Of a stretch of 64,000 bases of DNA, positions 19,367 through 28,202 are shown in pieces. The translations under genes and the position numbers were made by a program. Below the pieces are notes generated by a model. It ran no database searches. It was not told the DNA's origin and saw only the letters and a program-made list of their open reading frames with translations. The stretch is from Kordia aestuariivivens (GTDB lineage: Bacteria; Bacteroidota; Bacteroidia; Flavobacteriales; Flavobacteriaceae), in contig NZ_JACGWS010000018.1 of NCBI RefSeq assembly GCF_014397005.1, positions 45,055-109,054 on the forward strand, in the 5' to 3' direction. How positions within the stretch are numbered: position 1 is the stretch's first letter; the number at the start of each line of letters is the position of its first letter.

Positions 19367-19611
19367 GATATACATCTTTTTAGATGCCCTGATCCGAATC
19401 GTTTGGCTCGCCACCAATTTTGGACTTATTAGAAAGACGAGACCTTGTGCACAAGTGTATTTCGCTTTGAAGTACAGGACAAATTTGTTTAAAAAATGTC
19501 TTGGATTTGGTTTATTTCCGTGAATATCAAATAGAAATATAATGGAAATAAGCAATGACTGTTACTATGAAAAGATTTGATTTCCATAGTATTTCCAAAT
19601 AAATATCAGTA

Positions 19612-20814
19612 ATGGAACTAGAAACCTTAAAAAAAATAATTGGACTCGTTTTTAAAAAAGGAAAAGAAGATTTTCCCGAGGCAACTAATAAGACTCAGTT
19701 AGCAGATAAGATTGTAGCAAGTAAGCCTATTAATAATTTCTTAACCGCCAAATCGCTTCTAAATTATTTTAACTACTTCTTTTTTAATATTGGTAAAACT
19801 CCCAAACCTAATGAAGACAATCGTGATATTTTATTAGCGTATATAAATTTCCAGTCATACAAGCAATTCATCAATAATGCTCCTGCAATTGATTATGAAG
19901 TAGATGTTCCTTATGTAATAAAAAATAATGATGATTTAGCAGAACATAATCTTGACGACAACATAAAACTTGATGAACCGTTAGAGGCGAAATCATCTCA
20001 ACCACTTTATTATTTTGGAATCTTTGGCTTGATAACATTAGTCGTAATATTTGTTTTATCTATTATAGGAATGAATAATACATCTTCTTCTCCAATTACC
20101 ATACACGCTAAAAACTTCATCGTAAATGACACGAATAGAATATTCCCTGATAAGAATACTGATTTTTTTAAAGATAATACTGCCAAAGTCTGGTATACAC
20201 ATTACAATGGAGAAACTGAATTTTATAATACTTATGGTATTCATCCTGTTACCCAAGAACCATTACAACCAGTTACGGAGAGAATCGTAAAAACATATTT
20301 AGTAGACAGAAAAGAAGTAAGTCATGTTCCTTTGGAAAAAGAAGTGAAAACAGATATAAAAACTCCAGATGATCTTTTTAATCCATCGGTTATCAATATT
20401 CCTAACAGTAAAGAATTAAGCCTGTTTGTATTTGATTCTATTCAAAATGTCGATGCCTCAATGACAAATTATCTCAAACAGCAATTATCTACAAACTACA
20501 ATATTACTTCAAATCTTATATTGCCAAATATGTTAAATGAAGATGTAATTAAAAATTTACTATCGGGTAATATTAAATTTTTAGGAGCTAAAATTAATAG
20601 ACATACTGACTATGTATGTATAGGTAAGGTACGATATTCTTTCAGACAAAATAAAATTCTTAAAGATAAGATTACTTGTGAACTTCATCTTGAGTATTCT
20701 ATTTTATCAACGGATACTGGACAAGTAATTGATTCATATTCTCAGATGTTTATGGGTAATGGATCATCAAAAACAAACGCACAAACTAATACTTTAAAAA
20801 AGATCAATTTATGA
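19612..20814 (+). CDS. Single-pass membrane protein with N-terminal HTH-like signalling module
   Basis: 400 residues. Residues 1-85 follow the LTAKSLLNYFNYFF...NRDILLAYINFQSYKQF pattern seen at the N-terminus of many Bacteroidota signalling proteins. One membrane helix lies at about 131-153. The external part (about 155-400) is unrecognised; its end (ELSLFVFDSIQNVDASMTNY and following) resembles the nucleotide-independent surface of FlgO/CsgG-like proteins. The stop overlaps the start of the next gene by 4 bases, so the two are coupled. A sensor that couples the envelope to cytoplasmic control is a reasonable guess but is not shown. Confidence 0.68.
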   Translation: MELETLKKIIGLVFKKGKEDFPEATNKTQLADKIVASKPINNFLTAKSLLNYFNYFFFNIGKTPKPNEDNRDILLAYINFQSYKQFINNAPAIDYEVDVPYVIKNNDDLAEHNLDDNIKLDEPLEAKSSQPLYYFGIFGLITLVVIFVLSIIGMNNTSSSPITIHAKNFIVNDTNRIFPDKNTDFFKDNTAKVWYTHYNGETEFYNTYGIHPVTQEPLQPVTERIVKTYLVDRKEVSHVPLEKEVKTDIKTPDDLFNPSVINIPNSKELSLFVFDSIQNVDASMTNYLKQQLSTNYNITSNLILPNMLNEDVIKNLLSGNIKFLGAKINRHTDYVCIGKVRYSFRQNKILKDKITCELHLEYSILSTDTGQVIDSYSQMFMGNGSSKTNAQTNTLKKINL

Positions 20815-21686
20815 AAACAAAAATCGCAATCATATTCATCTACTTTTTTACGAGCTTCCATGTTATCCAAGCACAGGAAACTGAGTATGATAAACAGATG
20901 GAACAACTAGCTAAAAAAACAGCTCTCAAGGCAAAAGAAACAAAAAAACTTAACATCGCTGTTTGGTTTTTCCATACGACTCGTGGGAAGAAAAATGAAC
21001 TTGGTGATTACATTGGACGAGATTTTTCAATTCACTTTACCAATGCAAGTAAAGGATTCAATGTGATTGATAGAGACCATATTGAACAACTTTCCGAAGA
21101 GCACAAATGGAATGAAGAAGGTTTTATTAATCCGCAAACCGCTAAACAAGTTGGTATGATTACCTCTGCTGATGCAATAGTTACTGGAACAGTTGATTAT
21201 GGTTTACATAAACTTCGTATTCGAATAAAAATTATTGATGTAGAAACAGGGAGACAGCTTTCAGCGATGATTAGCAATGTAAGTCTTGATGAAAACATGA
21301 AATTAATTTTAGACCAAACAAATTTTGAAACAAAAAATAAAACAACGAAAAATTACCGAATTGATAAAAATGAAGTAGAAAATAATCAAAAAACTACTGA
21401 TAAAAATTGTGAAGAATTAAAAACAGGAGATTACTATTTTAAAAATGCATCTCAAATAAAATATTATATAAGTTTAAAAAAAGAAGGAAAAAGAATAGCC
21501 TCATACAGTATCCTTCCAACTGAGTATGCCAATATTATAGACATGCCTGTTGGCAAGTATGATTATGTATTAGCTGATAATCCATTTATGAGTGTAAATA
21601 ATAATTACAGACAAGGGAGTTTTAGAATTGAAAAATGTAAATCCTTCACGTTTGTAATCAAACATTTTATTGTTAGGAGAAATTAA
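20811..21686 (+). CDS. Exported CsgG/FlgO-like protein
   Basis: 291 residues. Signal peptide 1-22 (ends VIQAQ). Residues about 45-165 have the FlgO/CsgG layout: GDYIGRDFSIHFTNA, FNVIDRDHIEQLSEE, MITSADAIVTGTVDYG, then IRIKIIDVETGRQL. CsgG-type proteins form outer-membrane channels; FlgO-type relatives are outer-membrane lipoproteins of unclear function, and this one has no lipobox. A Lys/Asn-rich linker leads to a C-terminal beta domain. It is translationally coupled to the membrane protein upstream and overlaps the XRE gene tail to tail by 4 bases. Confidence 0.72.
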   Translation: MKTKIAIIFIYFFTSFHVIQAQETEYDKQMEQLAKKTALKAKETKKLNIAVWFFHTTRGKKNELGDYIGRDFSIHFTNASKGFNVIDRDHIEQLSEEHKWNEEGFINPQTAKQVGMITSADAIVTGTVDYGLHKLRIRIKIIDVETGRQLSAMISNVSLDENMKLILDQTNFETKNKTTKNYRIDKNEVENNQKTTDKNCEELKTGDYYFKNASQIKYYISLKKEGKRIASYSILPTEYANIIDMPVGKYDYVLADNPFMSVNNNYRQGSFRIEKCKSFTFVIKHFIVRRN

Positions 21687-21901
21687 AATAACTCTCTCAG
21701 CTCAACACCCAATCCTTTTGCAATCTTATACAAGGTTTTTATCGTAGGACTCGTCCGAGCCATTTCAAGTCGTTGAACGGCGTTTTCTTCCATGCCCGAC
21801 TTAACTGCTAAATCAAGTTGGGTCATGTTTTGTTCCTTTCTCAGTTCGCGTATACGCTTACCGATATTGAGAATTAGTTCCGCTAGTTCTGTGTCCTTCA
21901 A
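21683..21901 (-). CDS. Small XRE-family HTH regulator
   Basis: 72 residues, essentially one HTH_3 domain: IGKRIRELRKEQNMTQLDLA, then VKSGMEENAVQRLEMARTSP, then a conserved LYKIAKGLGVELRELF end. Proteins of this size bind operators as dimers. It is transcribed away from the T9SS leucine-rich protein gene at 22023, and a perfect 12-bp inverted repeat (21949-21976) lies between them, a plausible operator. Confidence 0.88.
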   Translation of the reverse strand: MKDTELAELILNIGKRIRELRKEQNMTQLDLAVKSGMEENAVQRLEMARTSPTIKTLYKIAKGLGVELRELF

Positions 21902-21948
21902 ACAATGAAATGTTAAGTTATTTTGTAAAATAGGAGTATTGAGCGATT

Positions 21949-21984
21949 ATTTACCCAACAAAATTGTTGGGTAAATGTTTTTTT
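21949..21984. promoter_or_regulatory. Perfect 12-bp inverted repeat with T-run between divergent genes
   Basis: ATTTACCCAACA and TGTTGGGTAAAT pair perfectly around a 4-base loop and are followed on the + strand by G and seven T. It can be read as a terminator for + strand transcription leaving the CsgG-like gene, or as an operator for the XRE protein. It overlaps the expected -33 region of the promoter whose -7 box TATGTTTG lies at 21987-21994, 28 bp before the next start. Confidence 0.65.
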
Positions 21985-21986
21985 AC

Positions 21987-21994
21987 TATGTTTG
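21987..21994 (+). promoter_or_regulatory. Bacteroidota -7 promoter box for the T9SS leucine-rich protein
   Basis: TATGTTTG matches the consensus TAnnTTTG exactly and lies 28 bp upstream of the ATG at 22023. A TTG about 17 bp upstream (within the inverted repeat) could be the -33 element. Confidence 0.5.
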
Positions 21995-22022
21995 TTAAAC
22001 GTGTAATCTAAATCTGAACATT

Positions 22023-24176
22023 ATGAAGAAACTTTTACTCCTTTTTTGCACCTTTTTGTTTTGCTCTTTAACCTTTTCCCAAGAACTACCAATTGACTTT
22101 TCCGATCCGCTACACCAATTTATCAATGACCCCATTGCTAGTCCAGCCCAGTTCAATTTAATTACTGATCCAAATGACTCAAACAATGATGTAGCGGAAA
22201 TCATTAACAATGGAGGAAATTTTAGTAAATACGAATTACGCTTAACGACACTCATTGATGTAAGTGATCCTAATAACAATACCATCACTCTTGATTACTA
22301 TAATATTACCAATGAGTCAGTTCAGGTATTTTTTGTTCTCGATAGTGAGCAGTTTGGAGGATATCCAATTGGCATAGTAGCCAATACAACAGGCGTTATT
22401 GGATGGGAAACACTTTCTTTTGATTTTGATAATGCCTTGAATCTATCTCCTCATGATGCTGAACCCGTGGTGCTCAGTAAGTATGGAAAAATCTCTCTAT
22501 ACATCTATAATAACTTCCCTCTTATAACAAGTTGTTACATTGATAATATTCAAGGAGCACAAAGTGGTGGTGCATATCGTGAGTTTGATGGCGATGCACT
22601 CCTTACGTCACAACAAGAGATAAATGATTTCGGAGCAATGGGATATTCTAAAGTAAATGGTTCGCTTCGTATCGTTCCACAAGTGGCCGGAACGAGCACA
22701 GACATTAATGATCTATCACCTTTGAGTTCTTTGCATACCATTGGCATAGAAAGTGAGAATGATCTTTTTGAAATTACTGACAATGATAATCTTACATCTT
22801 TACAAGGTTTGCAGAATGTTAAGAGCCTATTTGCTTCTACAAGAATTAAGGACAATGCATCACTACAATCATTATCAGCTTTAGGAAATATGGAAGTATT
22901 TTTTGCAACGCCAAATCTTGTTGGTGATCTTACGATTGACAACAATGATATGCTTTCCAATCTTGATGGATTTCATAATATCTTAATTACATGTGACGTT
23001 AATATCCTCAACAACGATAGCCTGTTAACCATTGCTAACTTGAGTCTCGATGGTTCAGAAGTCCTTATTGAAAATAATTCATCCTTAGTATCATTAGAAA
23101 ATCTTGACTCTGACGATGATATTTTTAAGCTTACGATTAGAAACAATGACAATTTAACGACCTTTACGAATATAACCATTCCGCAAATTAAAAGAGTCCT
23201 TACCATTGATGATAATGATGCACTAACAAACTTATTGGGATTAGAAAATATATCCATTGGAGTATTTTTACCCACAGGAGAGATTAACATTATGAACAAT
23301 GATAATCTTCAAACTCTTAATGGACTGAATACTGATCTATCTCTTATTGCTTCTGTTGTTTTGGATAACAACATCTCCTTAACTGATATTAACTTACTTA
23401 ATAACTTTACCCAGAACACTCTTACTATTAAAGATAATGATATGCTCGCTTCACTTTCTGCTCTATCAAACTATACAGGAGGAATTTTAACTATTGATGG
23501 TAATGCTTTACTCAATGACCTTACAGGATTACAGAACTATACCAACTCTCCTCAATTGAATATTTATAACACCAACTTAACATCCCTTTCGGGTATAGGT
23601 ACCATTCTTGAATTTGGCAACTCACTTCGTATTGAGAACAATTCCAATTTAACAACACTATCTGCCCTTAGTTCAGTTGAGTCAATAGGGTTCAGTGGTG
23701 CTCCTATTACTAATTTTAATATCATTAATAACAACTTGTTGACATCGTTAGAAGGATTTGAGTCACTGACCAACATTGAAGCCGATATACGATTTACAGG
23801 AAATGCACTTCTTGAAGATTTTTGTGCAATTGAAACGGCTATTAATAACGGACTGACTAGAGCATATTTTGTTACAAGCAACTTATACAATCCAACAGTT
23901 TCAGATTTCAATAATGGAATGTGTAGCTTATTAGGAGTTGATGAATTTGATGTATCAACGATCAAAATATTTCCAAATCCCGTTCACAACTTCTTATCTA
24001 TTGAAACAAGTGTTCAGATAATAAATGCTGAATTATTTAATCTTCAAGGGCAAAAAACATCATGCAACTACAAGAATAGTCTTATTTCTGTAAGTCATTT
24101 ATCCCCTAATATGTATATCTTGAAATTGACTGATAGCGAAAATCGAGTATCTACTTTTAAGATAATTAAAGAATAA
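22023..24176 (+). CDS. T9SS-secreted leucine-rich surface protein
   Basis: 717 residues. Signal peptide 1-20 (ends LTFSQ). Residues about 20-180 form a beta-sandwich-like region. From about 185 to 610 there are irregular leucine-rich units (LTSLQGLQNVKSL, MLSNLDGFHNIL, LTTLSALSSVESIG) with the N-D/N-L rhythm of receptor-L-type repeats. The end (about 645-717: IFPNPVHNFLSIE, LFNLQGQKT, LSPNMYILKL) is a T9SS type A sorting domain, so the protein should be secreted through the outer membrane and attached or released. Adhesion or recognition is the usual guess for such proteins. It has its own promoter and no tight partner. Confidence 0.85.
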   Translation: MKKLLLLFCTFLFCSLTFSQELPIDFSDPLHQFINDPIASPAQFNLITDPNDSNNDVAEIINNGGNFSKYELRLTTLIDVSDPNNNTITLDYYNITNESVQVFFVLDSEQFGGYPIGIVANTTGVIGWETLSFDFDNALNLSPHDAEPVVLSKYGKISLYIYNNFPLITSCYIDNIQGAQSGGAYREFDGDALLTSQQEINDFGAMGYSKVNGSLRIVPQVAGTSTDINDLSPLSSLHTIGIESENDLFEITDNDNLTSLQGLQNVKSLFASTRIKDNASLQSLSALGNMEVFFATPNLVGDLTIDNNDMLSNLDGFHNILITCDVNILNNDSLLTIANLSLDGSEVLIENNSSLVSLENLDSDDDIFKLTIRNNDNLTTFTNITIPQIKRVLTIDDNDALTNLLGLENISIGVFLPTGEINIMNNDNLQTLNGLNTDLSLIASVVLDNNISLTDINLLNNFTQNTLTIKDNDMLASLSALSNYTGGILTIDGNALLNDLTGLQNYTNSPQLNIYNTNLTSLSGIGTILEFGNSLRIENNSNLTTLSALSSVESIGFSGAPITNFNIINNNLLTSLEGFESLTNIEADIRFTGNALLEDFCAIETAINNGLTRAYFVTSNLYNPTVSDFNNGMCSLLGVDEFDVSTIKIFPNPVHNFLSIETSVQIINAELFNLQGQKTSCNYKNSLISVSHLSPNMYILKLTDSENRVSTFKIIKE

Positions 24177-24525
24177 ATAAGCTAGTATTTCTTGAATACT
24201 ACAATCTCAAATAATGTTCACACAAAAGCAGTGCACTAGATAAAGGGGCAATTTCCCTTTAAATATGGGGGAAATTAATACAATAAAATGTAATTATAAT
24301 TCTTTTATTTGCTATTAAGGTATACAATATGATCAAAATTCAACGCTTATTGCAAAAACACGACGCTTATACAATATTTTTTTAATCTGTAAGTTTTTTA
24401 CATATCTTTATGAAAGATTATAAATAATCTAATCTAAAATAACCCACCTAATACATAGCCTAAAGCACAAGTTAAATCCCCATTTGACTAAGACAACTAT
24501 TGTTTAATTTTTAAATTATTATCAC
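24177..24525. other. AT-rich intergenic region upstream of the 1202-residue protein
   Basis: No gene in 349 bases. A short hairpin (TAGTATT / AATACTA, about 24183-24201) follows the T9SS gene and may end its transcript weakly. The promoter for the next operon must lie here, but I find no convincing TAnnTTTG box. Nothing else stands out. Confidence 0.5.
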
Positions 24526-27500
24526 ATGGCAGAAACCGATTTTGTCCCTTTAGAAAAAAGAGCTAAAGGTAAATCCAATGTATTTAAGTTTGTAACACTT
24601 AGGAATCCTGAAACCGCAAGCCCAGATGAGGCGAGCAAACAATTTATTCATCATCCTGATATTAGTGCAAGTGTTTTTGTTCCCGAAGGAAATGATCCGC
24701 AGAAGAAAATAGATTATGATGATCTTTCAAAAGTAGCTGACACCTTCAGTCCTATTGATTCTGTTGAAAAGGTTAAGGCGGTTAATTTAGGATTATATAA
24801 TTTCGCTGATTGGCTATTTAGAAATAGGAATGTCGTAGATACTAAAGTTGCCACTCAAATAGAATCCTTAAAGGTTCTTACAGCTGAAGAAACAATCGAA
24901 ATATGGGACAATATTTTCTATTACATTATTGAAAACAAATCTCCATACATCAGAGAAGCACTTTTAATGTTGTTGGTTACCGATAATTTTGTAAAAAACT
25001 ATACCAAATTAGTAGAAACGGATACTGATGTTAAGGCATTAGCCAATGCAAGTGTTGTTATTCCTAAACTAATATTGTCGCGACCAAAAAAGTCAACAGA
25101 TGAATCAATATATGAAGTTGAAAGAACGACAGCATATAATACCGTTGATGAAGATGCTATTCTACAAAAATTGTCTCAATACCAGTACGCCATAGAAGAA
25201 TTACAACGAGTAAATAGAATATATACCCAAGAATTAAGTAGTGCAGAAATAAAAGCCACCGAAGCAGGTAAGTCTCCTGATAAGTTGGAAGCTTCTGAAT
25301 TAAAAGGTGTCTCTATTTCAACAATAAGTGAAGATACATTACAAGAACAAATTGGAAATCCTTTAGATAAAGATAGTTTAGCAAAAATTGTATCACCAGA
25401 GACCATTACTATTGTTGAGGAATTAAAGCTATCATCTTTAAAAAATCCTGAAAAAGCTATTGCTAGTATAGAAAAAGAAATGGTTAAGGCTAGCACCACT
25501 ATTTTTGAAAACAAAAAGCTGACAAAAAAGATCGTTTCAACAGGAAGCAGTCTTATAGAATTACGTGAAGATACAGGAAGTACTACAGGATTCAACAAAG
25601 GTTGTTTTCCTACTATCGTGGATCAAGTGGGTATTTTTGCCAGTGCAATAAGTAGCGCAACTGATCCGACAATGGCAAGTAATTTTATTCGTTCTACAGC
25701 TTCAGGTATTGGAAATTCAGGAGGAGCTTCACAAGAAGTAATGGCGGACTATGGTTCAATGAGTTTTACCATTAGTAAAGTTCCTCGTGGAGCTGGTTAT
25801 TACGTAGGCTTATCACCGCAAAACACAAATGCACATATAAATAGTATAAAATATGCAATAAGAGTTAGTTCTCGATTTAACAGTACAACATCAGCAACTA
25901 ACACCATTGCTCAAGCTTATATTAATGGAGTTTCTACAGGAGATTTTATTACTGTAAAAAGTGGTGACCAGTTAAAGATTGCTCGAGTTGATACTGCTGA
26001 TGGAACAAAAATTGTTTTTAATCGTTATCGCCCATCGACAGGATTATTATCGTTGATTCATAAAGCTGACGATAGTTCCCCAACATCTGAATTAGAGCCT
26101 TTATTGCTAGATTTTGCTTTTACAAGAGCAGACGAAGCCTTCCACTCTATATATTTTGATCCATGTGGCGGTTCTACTGATGACGGAGACGGAGGTACTG
26201 AATCATCATGTTCGGGAGTGAAAAACTTAGGTGTTTCAGATTATATGCGTGTTGAACAAGAGATTTGTTGCTACACACCTGGAGAAGTTTCTCATATTGA
26301 AAATATTCTACAAGGAGAATACAAAGAGCGTTCTACAAGAAGACTCAGGCGACAAGAAACAACCACAACATTTGAAACCGAAAATACGACAGAAAAGCTT
26401 CGTGATACGACAACTACGGATCGCTACGAAATGGAACAAGAAACATCTTCGGTCATACAACAAGATACTGCTTTTGACATCGGCGTAACAGCTACCTCAC
26501 AATTAGGTCCTGTAAACTTGACAGTAGATTCAGGATTTGCAACCGCAACATCAACTGTAGATGCAAATGCTCAAGCAGTTTCGTATGCAAAGGAAATAAG
26601 TAGCAGAGCACTTGATCGAGTGGTTAATAGAGTTCGTGAAGAGCGAATTACCAAAGTCATTGAAGAGTTTGAAGAAAACAATATTCATGGTTTAGATAAT
26701 ACCAACAATACTACGGGTCACGTAACAGGAATTTATCGTTGGGTTGATAAGATATATAAGAACCAAGTGGTCAATTATGGAAAACGTATGACCTATGAGT
26801 TTATGATTCCTGAACCTGCAAAGTTTCATTTATGGGCAATGGCACAGGAAGAAAATAATGTGAGCATCGAAAAACCAGAAGACCCAAGAGAACATGGTCT
26901 TCCAAATCATTCAGCATTAACCTTAACAGGAAGTTCAAGTTATGAGCATTGGGCAGCAGCGTATGATGCTAAAGTAAGTCCACCTCCTGCATTGTATAAA
27001 GAAGTAGGGAAAGCTTTTAATAAAGAAGGAGCATCCGCTTCAGAATTTGGATTTCATGGAAGTTCTAACAATGAACTGACCATTCCAGACGGCTATGTTG
27101 CGTATCATGCAAGTATGACTTTTAACTGGTTCATGAGATATCATGACGATTACTGGTTATCGTTTTCTATTGGAAACAGAAACACCTCAGAAGGATGGGA
27201 TGAGTTTGTGGCAAATAGTTATAATACAACAATTAATGGAAATTTTTATCTCAGTGACATAGAAGGCGCTTTACCGATATCTTATGACATGAATCATGTG
27301 TACTCATTTCATGCCAATGTAGTGATAAAGTGTGAGCGTAAGCCTGAACTTATGGAACAATGGCGCATTGATACCTTTGCCAAAATTATGGAAGCATATC
27401 AGCAGAAAAGAGCAGAATATGAAAATGCAGTAGCGGAAGCCAAAGCACAAGCCTCACTTGGAATACAGATTCAAGGAAACAATCCTTTGTATAATAGAAT

Positions 27501-28134
27501 GACTGAGAAAGAAGAGCTTAAAAAAAGTTGTTTGAATTGGTTAGAAGTTAGCGTTGGCAATAGCTATTATGGAACGACAAGTCCATGTGAAGACGTTACT
27601 AACATGCCACAAATGCAAACCAGTGAAGCATTGGCTTGTTATGCTCAAAAAGCTAAATTCTTTGAGCAAGCATTTGATTGGGATATTATGACCTATCTAT
27701 TCTATCCATATTTTTGGGGACAAAAATGTAATTGGAAAGAAATTTATAAGTTAGATGACAACGATCATATTTTTAGAGGATTCTTGCAGGCAGGGATGTC
27801 TCGTGTGGTAGTTCCTGTAAAACCAAACTATGAAAGAGCTGTTATATATTATATGGAAACAGGCGAAATATGGAATGGCGGAGAAGTTCCAGTGCCTGGT
27901 GATCCATTATATGAATCAGTGTTATCAAGCTTAGAAGAACAAGAGCCTACACCAGTCGGAGATTCTTGGGAAACACGCGTACCAACCTCATTGAACATCT
28001 TACAAAAAGATTCGGGAGCAATCGCAGGTGACGGATTACCATGTAATTGTAATGATTATACTGGAGAAGGAACTGGAGGTAGTACACTAATTGGTAATCC
28101 TGAAGGTGGAATTAGTAAGTTTCAAGTATCGTAA
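24526..28134 (+). CDS. Large uncharacterised protein, first gene of the patatin module
   Basis: 1202 residues, no signal peptide, no obvious membrane helix. Helical N-terminal region (1-350) with one coiled-coil-prone part; a beta-rich domain at about 390-545 (GYYVGLSPQNTNAHINSIKY, SGDQLKIARVDTADGTKI); a Cys/Gly/Asp-rich hinge near 545-565; then a distinctive block near 580-605 (CCYTPGEVSHIENILQGEYK followed by RSTRRLRR), a Thr/Glu-rich strand region, a helix rich in Arg/Glu near 690-725 and YKNQVVNYGKRMTYEFMIPE near 744. I have the impression that this central block recurs in large proteins of other Bacteroidota, but I cannot name a family or function. It precedes a patatin-like lipase with a hairpin between them, so it may be a carrier, pore or scaffold for that enzyme. 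Confidence 0.75.
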   Translation: MAETDFVPLEKRAKGKSNVFKFVTLRNPETASPDEASKQFIHHPDISASVFVPEGNDPQKKIDYDDLSKVADTFSPIDSVEKVKAVNLGLYNFADWLFRNRNVVDTKVATQIESLKVLTAEETIEIWDNIFYYIIENKSPYIREALLMLLVTDNFVKNYTKLVETDTDVKALANASVVIPKLILSRPKKSTDESIYEVERTTAYNTVDEDAILQKLSQYQYAIEELQRVNRIYTQELSSAEIKATEAGKSPDKLEASELKGVSISTISEDTLQEQIGNPLDKDSLAKIVSPETITIVEELKLSSLKNPEKAIASIEKEMVKASTTIFENKKLTKKIVSTGSSLIELREDTGSTTGFNKGCFPTIVDQVGIFASAISSATDPTMASNFIRSTASGIGNSGGASQEVMADYGSMSFTISKVPRGAGYYVGLSPQNTNAHINSIKYAIRVSSRFNSTTSATNTIAQAYINGVSTGDFITVKSGDQLKIARVDTADGTKIVFNRYRPSTGLLSLIHKADDSSPTSELEPLLLDFAFTRADEAFHSIYFDPCGGSTDDGDGGTESSCSGVKNLGVSDYMRVEQEICCYTPGEVSHIENILQGEYKERSTRRLRRQETTTTFETENTTEKLRDTTTTDRYEMEQETSSVIQQDTAFDIGVTATSQLGPVNLTVDSGFATATSTVDANAQAVSYAKEISSRALDRVVNRVREERITKVIEEFEENNIHGLDNTNNTTGHVTGIYRWVDKIYKNQVVNYGKRMTYEFMIPEPAKFHLWAMAQEENNVSIEKPEDPREHGLPNHSALTLTGSSSYEHWAAAYDAKVSPPPALYKEVGKAFNKEGASASEFGFHGSSNNELTIPDGYVAYHASMTFNWFMRYHDDYWLSFSIGNRNTSEGWDEFVANSYNTTINGNFYLSDIEGALPISYDMNHVYSFHANVVIKCERKPELMEQWRIDTFAKIMEAYQQKRAEYENAVAEAKAQASLGIQIQGNNPLYNRMTEKEELKKSCLNWLEVSVGNSYYGTTSPCEDVTNMPQMQTSEALACYAQKAKFFEQAFDWDIMTYLFYPYFWGQKCNWKEIYKLDDNDHIFRGFLQAGMSRVVVPVKPNYERAVIYYMETGEIWNGGEVPVPGDPLYESVLSSLEEQEPTPVGDSWETRVPTSLNILQKDSGAIAGDGLPCNCNDYTGEGTGGSTLIGNPEGGISKFQVS

Positions 28135-28154
28135 ACCACAATAAAATAATAAAT

Positions 28155-28188
28155 GGTAACTGTGAGTATTGAAATACTCATAGTTACC
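28155..28188 (+). terminator. Long intercistronic hairpin (attenuator or weak terminator)
   Basis: GGTAACTGTGAGTATT pairs with AATACTCATAGTTACC over 16 bp with one G-T-type mismatch and a very short loop. Only a short T/A-rich tail follows, so full termination is uncertain. It lies between the 1202-residue protein gene and the patatin gene, and may lower expression of the downstream genes or protect the mRNA end. Confidence 0.6.
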
Positions 28189-28202
28189 TTAAAATATAAT
28201 AG

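Noticed and set aside
19367..19555. Upstream extension of the small lipoprotein
   Set aside because: The shorter form has a perfect lipoprotein signal at its start; the extension would bury it.
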